Source of the DNA: Humulus lupulus
Lineage: Eukaryota > Streptophyta > Magnoliopsida > Rosales > Cannabaceae
Length of the DNA: 64,000 nucleotides
Assembly: GCF_963169125.1 (NCBI RefSeq)
Contig: NC_084796.1
Span: forward strand, 212,043,948-212,107,947
Direction: 5' to 3'
Part shown: in pieces, positions 58,552-64,000 of the stretch
Position numbering within the stretch: the stretch's first letter is position 1
Layout of the letters: each line of letters opens with the position of its first letter
Made by a program: the position numbers and the translations under genes
The notes under the pieces: generated by a model
The model's input: the letters and a program-made list of their open reading frames with translations, nothing else
What the model was told of the DNA's origin: nothing
Databases searched by the model: none

Positions 58552-58910
58552 GTGTAGCAATCCGCTATCACCCAAATAGAATCATGCTGACCAACAATCC
58601 TGGGTAAGCCCACCACGAAATCCATCGTGATGTCCTCCCATTTCCACTCTGGGATATCCAAAGGCTACAATAACCCTGCTGGCTTCTGATGCTCAGCCTT
58701 GATCTTTTGACATGTCAAGCACTTAGCCACATATTCTGCTACATCTCTCTTCATCCCCGCCCACCAATACAATGATCTCAAATCCTGATACATCTTTGTG
58801 GTGCCCGGATGCAAAGAGTAAGGTGTAGTATGAGATTCATCCATAATCTCTCGCCTCAAAGCAGTGTCTAAGGAACGCATATCCGCCCCTTGTATCTCAA
58901 CAAGCCTATA
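58552..58910 (-). pseudogene. gypsy-2 integrase N-terminal half
   Basis: Minus strand, right of the solo LTR. The zinc-binding part is [20 protein letters not shown] then [20 protein letters not shown], with His, His, Cys, Cys all present. After a stop at about 58665 comes PLDIPEWKWEDITMDFVVGL with the first catalytic Asp, running to the solo LTR break near DSIWVIADC.T. It continues on the other side at 54252. The gene was therefore cut in its catalytic core. Confidence 0.9.
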
Positions 58911-59535
58911 TCAGACACTGTATAATCTCTGGATGCATCAGCCAAAACATCCTCTCTGATCTTGATTAGCTGTGGATCACTCAACTGACCCTCCTTGATA
59001 CTCTCCAACAGTGTAGACTGCAGCATAATATTGGCCAACTGGCCCGCCAGCAACTCTATACTAGCTATAGTTATATCATCTGCTAACTCTTTGGCTATCA
59101 GCCTCGCACCATAAATCTGTCCCAGACCTTTCCGGCTTAAAGCATCAACTACCACGTTGGCATTTCCTGGATGATACAAAATCTTGCAGTCATAGTCTTT
59201 TACTAACTCCAGGCAATGCCTTTGTCTCATATTCAAGTCTTTCCGTGTGAAGAAGTATTTCAGGCTCTTGTGGTTTGTATAGATCTCATACTTCTCCCCA
59301 TAAAGATAATGCCCCCATATCTTTGAAGAAAAGACCACTTCCGCCAACTCTAAATCATGCGTGGGATATCTCTTTTCATACTCCTTCAACTGACGTGAAG
59401 CATAAGCAATTACCTTTTCTGACTGCATCAGAACACAACCCAAACCTTGATGAGAAGCATCACAATAAATCATAAATTTCTCCTATTTTTTCGGAAGACC
59501 AGAATCGGAGCTGTAATAAATCTCTGCTTCGGTTC
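58868..59535 (-). pseudogene. gypsy-2 RNase H and linker
   Basis: A 201-codon open stretch starts in [20 protein letters not shown] (first catalytic Asp) and continues [33 protein letters not shown] (Glu), [20 protein letters not shown] (third acidic position changed from TDH to TNH), then [18 protein letters not shown]. The linker to integrase follows. The junction with RT (59474-59535) is frameshifted and has a stop before MIYCD. RNase H should remove the RNA template. Confidence 0.88.
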
Positions 59536-60684
59536 CTAGAAGCTGTTCTCAAATTTATCTAACAACACAAATTTCTGACTCTTGTGTGTCAGCTCAGTCA
59601 ATGCAGTAGCTATCTTTGAGAACCCTTCCACGAAACGCCTATAATAACCTGCCAATCTAAGGAAACCTCTAACCTCAGATACATTATTTGGTCTTGGCCA
59701 ATCTCTGACTGCCTCAATCTTTGCTGGATCTACCTTAATCCCCTCCTTACTGACCATGTTCCCAAGAAAGGACACCTGAGATAACCAAAACTCACATTTC
59801 TTGAACTTTGCAAAAAATTTGTGTTCCCTCAGTCTCTGTAGAACAAACCTCAGATGCTGCTCATGCTCTAACTCAGACTGAGAATAAACTAGGATATCAT
59901 CGATGAAGACGATCACAAACTGGTCCAAATAATCCTTGAACACTCTGTTCATCAGATCCATAAAAGCAGCAGGGGCATTAGTCAATCCAAAAGACTGGAC
60001 TAAAAAATCATAATGCCCATACCTGGTACGAAAAGCAGTCTTCGGTATGTCTCCCTCCTTGACCCTCAATTGATGATAACCAGAACGAAGGTCGATCTTT
60101 GAGAATATCGTCCTACCACGCAACAGATCAAACAAATCATCTATCCTTGGCAAATGATACTTGTTCTTGATTGTAAGCTTATTCAATTCTCTGTAATCAA
60201 TACACATCCTCAGAGAACCATCCTTCTTTTTCACAAACAGAACTGGCGCACCCCAAGGTGAAAAACTAGGTCTGATAAAAACCAAATCCAACAGCTCTTG
60301 AAACTGTACTTTCAATTCATTTAACTCAGCTGGGGCCATTCTGTACGGTGCTCTAGACACTGGCTCCGTCCCTTGTTCCAATTCTATCAAGAACTCTATT
60401 TCTCTGTGCGGTGGCAACCCTCGAAAATCTTCTGGAAATACATCAAGGAATTCACAAATTAATCTAGTCTCTTCTGGCCTCACTGGCATGACCTGAGTGG
60501 TGTCAACCACACTAGCTAAGAATCCAATACAACCTTCTTGCAGTAAATCTCTAGCCCTCAAAATAGAAATCATAGGTATGCGAGGTCCATGCACAGTACC
60601 AACAAACACAAAAGGATCCTCACCTTCATGCTCAAAGGTGACCATCTTTCTTCTATAATCAATAGTTGCCCCATATTTTACCAA
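59536..60684 (-). pseudogene. gypsy-2 reverse transcriptase, largely intact frame
   Basis: This is the longest open frame in the window (382 codons). After the protease tail it shows [85 protein letters not shown] (first catalytic Asp), [21 protein letters not shown], and [12 protein letters not shown] with the catalytic pair (about 59896-59907). The thumb follows with [20 protein letters not shown] and [28 protein letters not shown] positions carry small changes ([10 protein letters not shown]). The frame breaks only near its end. Best match is Tekay/Del RT. Confidence 0.93.
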
Positions 60685-60965
60685 TCCATACCAAATATCA
60701 TGTCGAAGTCAGTCATAGCCAACTCTATCAAATCCATTGATAACTCTCTGCCCTCCACTGTCACTGGCAAAGATCTGACCCATCTCCTGGATAACACTAA
60801 CTCCCGAGTGGGTAATAAAGTTCCAAACCCCACAGCATAAAAATCACAAGGTCTACATAGTCTATCAATAATACTACTAGCAACAAAAGAATGTATAGGA
60901 CTAGAATCAATCAAAATATTATAAGGGGTTCTAGCACTAAGAATCTGACCTGTAACAACTGAGGG
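60678..60965 (-). pseudogene. gypsy-2 aspartic protease
   Basis: Minus strand. The active site region reads ILIDSSPIHSFVASSIIDRL; the expected DSGATHSF box has kept Asp but lost the glycine (DSSP), so activity is unlikely. The remainder, VRSLPVTVEGRELSMDLIEL and FDMIFGMDW, is the normal chromovirus protease C-terminus and overlaps the RT frame start by a few bases. It would process the polyprotein. Confidence 0.85.
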
Positions 60966-62165
60966 AGAAGCCTTAGCTTATGCTTGTGTCAACGCGAACA
61001 CTCAAGCTGGGGCCGAGCTATCCGCTTTCCTAGGTTATTCCTTTCTTGCCTTAGGGCAATCCTTCATAAAATAACCTACTGCTCCACACAAATAGCAGGC
61101 CTTTGCCCTACACTCTCCCAAATGACGCCTCTTATATCTAGGGCAGTCAGGACGAGTCTTCCAGGCTTCACTACCACCTGGACGACCCATTAAAACAACA
61201 CGGAGCCGCCTATCAGAACTTGTAACTGGGAAGGTGTCAGGAACCTTCCTCTTCTGATCACTGGGGCCTCCACCCCTACTTGAACCCACAAATGGAGGAC
61301 CTGTCCTCTTGAACTTCTTTCTGGCTACACTATCTCGCCAGATCTTGTTCTCTGCACTCTCAGCTGTGAGTACCTTTTCAACCACCTGTGCATAGGTAGT
61401 TACCCCCAGCCACAATGGTAATATGAACATCACGGGCTAATCTGGGCTATAGCCCCTGGAGAAATTTCTCCCTCCTGGTCCCATCAGTGGGCACCAACTC
61501 CATGGAAAACTTTGCCAAATGATAAAACTTCAGGGCATACTCAGTCACTGACAAACCTCCCTGAAGTAACCTGATGAACTCCTCAGCCTTTGCCGCCCTA
61601 ATAGCATCATTATAATATTTCTGGTTAAACAGAGTCTGAAACTCTTCACAACTCAGGGCATTAACGTTTCTGGTCTGGGTAATAACCTCCCACCAAATTT
61701 GGGCATTCTCCCGAAACATATAAGTAGCACAAGCCACCCTCTCATTACCAGTCACCCTCATGAAGTCCAAGATGGTGGTAATCATACTCATCCACTGCTC
61801 TGCCTTGGCAGGATCTGCACTGCCTTCAAAAACTGGATGTTGTTGCTTCCTGAACCTTTCATAGAGAGGCTCCCATTTATTACCAACCTCAGGTAGCTGC
61901 TCAGCTACTGGCACCGACACAGGAGGTGCCTCTGATACAATGGCTACTGCAGGTGCTTGTTGTTGTCTCAGGAGGCGGAGTTCCTCTCCCTGTGTCAACA
62001 CTATTGCCTGCAAATTGTTAAATAACTGCTGCCAGTTTGCAGGAGCTGGCTGTGGAATCTATCCCTGGTCATTCTCCTGACCCTGATTATTATTATTCTA
62101 GCCTTGATCACTCTGGCCAGCTGATGTATCTCTCTGTCATAGATTCATTCTTATCAACTTATACA
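60966..62165 (-). pseudogene. gypsy-2 gag with damaged zinc knuckles
   Basis: Minus strand. An N-terminal Gln/Asn-rich start (about 62160-62020) contains two in-frame stops. Then a 188-codon frame (62013-61447) covers the gag core: KWEPLYERFRKQQHPVFEGS, ADPAKAEQWMSMITTILDFM, YMFRENAQIWWEVITQTRNV and FNQKYYNDAIRAAKAEEFIR LLQG. After a frame break, 61433-61035 holds the C-terminus. Its first knuckle reads CPRYKRRHLGEC (second Cys is Tyr) and the second reads CYLCGAVGYFMKDC (His is Tyr). Both zinc sites are therefore incomplete. Confidence 0.88.
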
Positions 62166-62176
62166 TTGCTGAAACA

Positions 62177-62576
62177 ATAGTCAATACGGCCACTCAGGCA
62201 GTGATAACTAAACCTTTTGCCGCCTTACAGTCCAAGAACAAGCAGATAATTATCATATTCCATAGTCATACAAATATACAAATAGATACATGGTTATAGA
62301 ATTTAACACTTAGCATGTATCACATAATAATTCACAATCAACAATACTAATAAGTATGTTCCAACAATTTCAGTACTATTTAGCACACGGTTGTTGAGGA
62401 TGTAATCTTCAGTGCACAGGTTTAACATGGTGTCTCATGTAAACAGGTAAAGAATTTATACTATATTTAAGTTTTTATACATATAACTACATAAATAGTT
62501 ACCAAACCATGAGTCAAGCTTGTCTTCACTAGTGAGTGTACATGCCCGGACAGTCTACAGGAACCCTAACCTTGGC
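62177..62576 (-). other. gypsy-2 leader between primer site and gag
   Basis: About 400 bases of non-coding sequence, as expected for a retrotransposon leader. Nothing else is recognised. Confidence 0.6.
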
Positions 62577-62592
62577 ACGCTCTGATACCAAG
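62577..62592 (-). other. gypsy-2 primer-binding site
   Basis: On the minus strand CTTGGTATCAGAGCGTG begins just after the LTR end. TGGTATCAGAGC matches the initiator-Met tRNA 3' end used by many plant LTR elements. Confidence 0.9.
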
Positions 62593-62593
62593 T

Positions 62594-64000
62594 TGTAATG
62601 CCCTAGTTACCCCAAGACCGTTACGGTGAACATTGAACCGTGAATTTAACTTGCTACCCGAGTTCTTTGGTTAAAAACGTGCTTCTAGGTGTTATTAATA
62701 GGGTAAGGTGGAAAACCAATCAAAAGGAAAGTATATATTTTATTTAAAACACAAAACTGTTCATGGGCCCATCAAAACATGATCAAGTTATTTAAACCTC
62801 AAAATGGTCATTACAGTTTAAATTCACAACCCGCCAACCTAAGCGGCAAAAATAGGGTAAACCCCCTAGTTCCTCTGAGAAATCCTTGGCCGTGGTGGTT
62901 AAGCGGCCGCATATGTACACATCACCACCTACGATCTCCACTCAAGGCTGGGTGAGCTTTTCTTTCCCTTTACCTGCACCACATAGCACCCATGAGCCAA
63001 AGCCCAGCAAGAAAACACAATTATGCAAGCATATAATATCAAATGATGATCATGATAATCATACAGAGCTTATAACTCTGAACAGATGAGTGAATATCAC
63101 TTTGTGGTTACATTAACCATGAAGGACCTTATAGCTCTTAATCAGATGAGTGGTTTAACACTTGAGGTTTTGGAAAACCATAATGAGGTACTGATGAGCA
63201 AGTCACTAGCTTAAACAGATGAGTGACTGATGGGTAAGTCCCTAGCTTTAATAGATGAGTGGCTGATGAGTACGTGACTAGCTTAAACAGATGAGTGACT
63301 GATGGGTAAGTCACTAGCTTAAACGGATGAGTGACTGATGGGTAAGTCACACGGGGCTTAGCACCCACAGCTATGTGACTAAATAGTCAATGTGGCTCTA
63401 AGTAACAAGCCTTTGGCTAGACAAGCGCTTATAGTATTCATCAAACTTGAGGTCGGTCCGGCATTAACGCTCTTCTGAGTCATTTAATGCAAATGTCGAT
63501 TAGATCTAATCTTTGTTGGCTTGCGTTGAACATGCTAAGGCCGTTCTTGACTTATGAGTCAGCATTGTGTGATCAGTGCCCAGTACCACTGTCGAACTTG
63601 ACTAATGAGTCACAGCTTCACAGTTGATACTGACACCTTTGCCAATTCTAACTATTCAACCGGTGCCATACATAAGTGAGCAAGATTTTCTAAGCATTCA
63701 ATATTCAATCTATGTCCACATTTAAACATTCAACATGCCTCATGAATAACCATGCATGTCACATATTGGGTGCAGTTTTCTTACCTCTGATTCGTGTGAG
63801 AATGAATAAAAGAACAACCCTTGAGAACGATCAACCTTTAAGTCTGTTAGCAATCACCTAGTCATAACCAGTCATGGGACACCATCAATAAAATGAATAA
63901 CAAAGGTTCCCAAACCAAGATCTAGCCTCCGGGACATCGAATCCCACTAATTCGAGTAGTAGGAACGTTCCTGAGGCCTAAAACTGAGTTCCAATGATCA
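62594..64000 (-). repeat. gypsy-2 5' LTR, partial
   Basis: It starts TGTAATGCCCTAGTTACCC on the plus strand and is collinear with 50762-52200 of the 3' LTR until the window ends. It includes the 36-base tandem array at 63186-63345 with fewer or more degenerate units than the other LTR. Differences of about one in ten bases in a compared stretch indicate an old insertion. Confidence 0.92.
63186..63345 (-). repeat. 36-base tandem repeat in gypsy-2 5' LTR
   Basis: The unit is the same as at 51345-51556, with about four to five copies. Copy number differs between the two LTRs of this one element, so the array has changed since insertion or during reverse transcription. Confidence 0.88.

Larger units (their letters stand above)
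50762..64000 (-). mobile_element. gypsy-2: Tekay/Del-like chromovirus, minus strand, right end outside window
   Basis: Reading right to left: 5' LTR (from beyond 64000 to 62594), Met-tRNA-like primer site, gag with zinc knuckles, protease, RT, RNase H, integrase with a C-terminal chromodomain remnant, polypurine tract and 3' LTR (53250-50762). The order and the chromodomain tail identify a chromovirus, and the sequence style is that of Tekay/Del. The integrase is split by two nested solo LTRs. A TSD cannot be checked because the far end is outside. Stops and frameshifts occur in most domains. Confidence 0.9.

Noticed and set aside
1..64000. Intact host genes, tRNA or rRNA genes
   Set aside because: None was seen. 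Every longer ORF belongs to a transposable element or to captured, broken fragments. A covariance-model scan for tRNAs was not possible by eye.

Overview
This window is nuclear DNA from a flowering plant, most likely a eudicot. It is AT-rich and gene-poor, and nearly every recognisable feature is a transposable element. The species cannot be placed from the sequence. I see no intact host gene, rRNA, tRNA or CRISPR array. The only host-like coding sequence is a set of gene fragments carried inside two CACTA DNA transposons.

Layout. Bases 1-9.1 kb hold low-complexity CT-rich sequence, a loose array of a GTAACCAGTTACC-like motif, several short non-autonomous DNA transposons and two related LTR fragments. 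Two of the DNA elements have 9-base target-site duplications (TSDs) of Mutator type. From about 9.7 to 18.1 kb lies a decayed Ty1/copia element (copia-1). Its 3' LTR is interrupted by two solo LTRs, each with a perfect 5-base TSD (ATAGG and ATTTA). Bases 18.1-20.15 kb hold a broken, intron-containing coiled-coil ORF of retroelement type. From 20.15 kb there is a decayed Ty3/gypsy element of the Tat type, with protease, RT, two RNase H domains, integrase and an antisense coiled-coil ORF.

A complete but inactive Angela-like copia element (copia-2, 27318-50178, TSD AGGAG) sits inside the antisense ORF of the Tat element. Its 3' LTR was hit twice by CACTA transposons: CACTA-1 at 35409-39737 and CACTA-2 at 41460-49975, both with TSD TAT. 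CACTA-1 carries spliced exons resembling a plant guanylate-binding (GBP) family protein. CACTA-2 carries exons resembling the C-terminal part of a GTE/BET bromodomain protein, plus a solo LTR of its own. A minus-strand chromovirus (gypsy-2, Tekay/Del-like) begins at 50762 and runs past the window end. Its integrase is split by a solo LTR (54258-58551, TSD GTGTA), which is itself split by another solo LTR (55413-57298, TSD ACAGC).

The elements do not act together as a pathway; they are layers of insertion up to four deep. The order can be read from which element interrupts which: the Tat element came first, then copia-2 and gypsy-2, then the CACTAs and solo LTRs inside them. All polyproteins carry stops or frameshifts, so none should be autonomous now.
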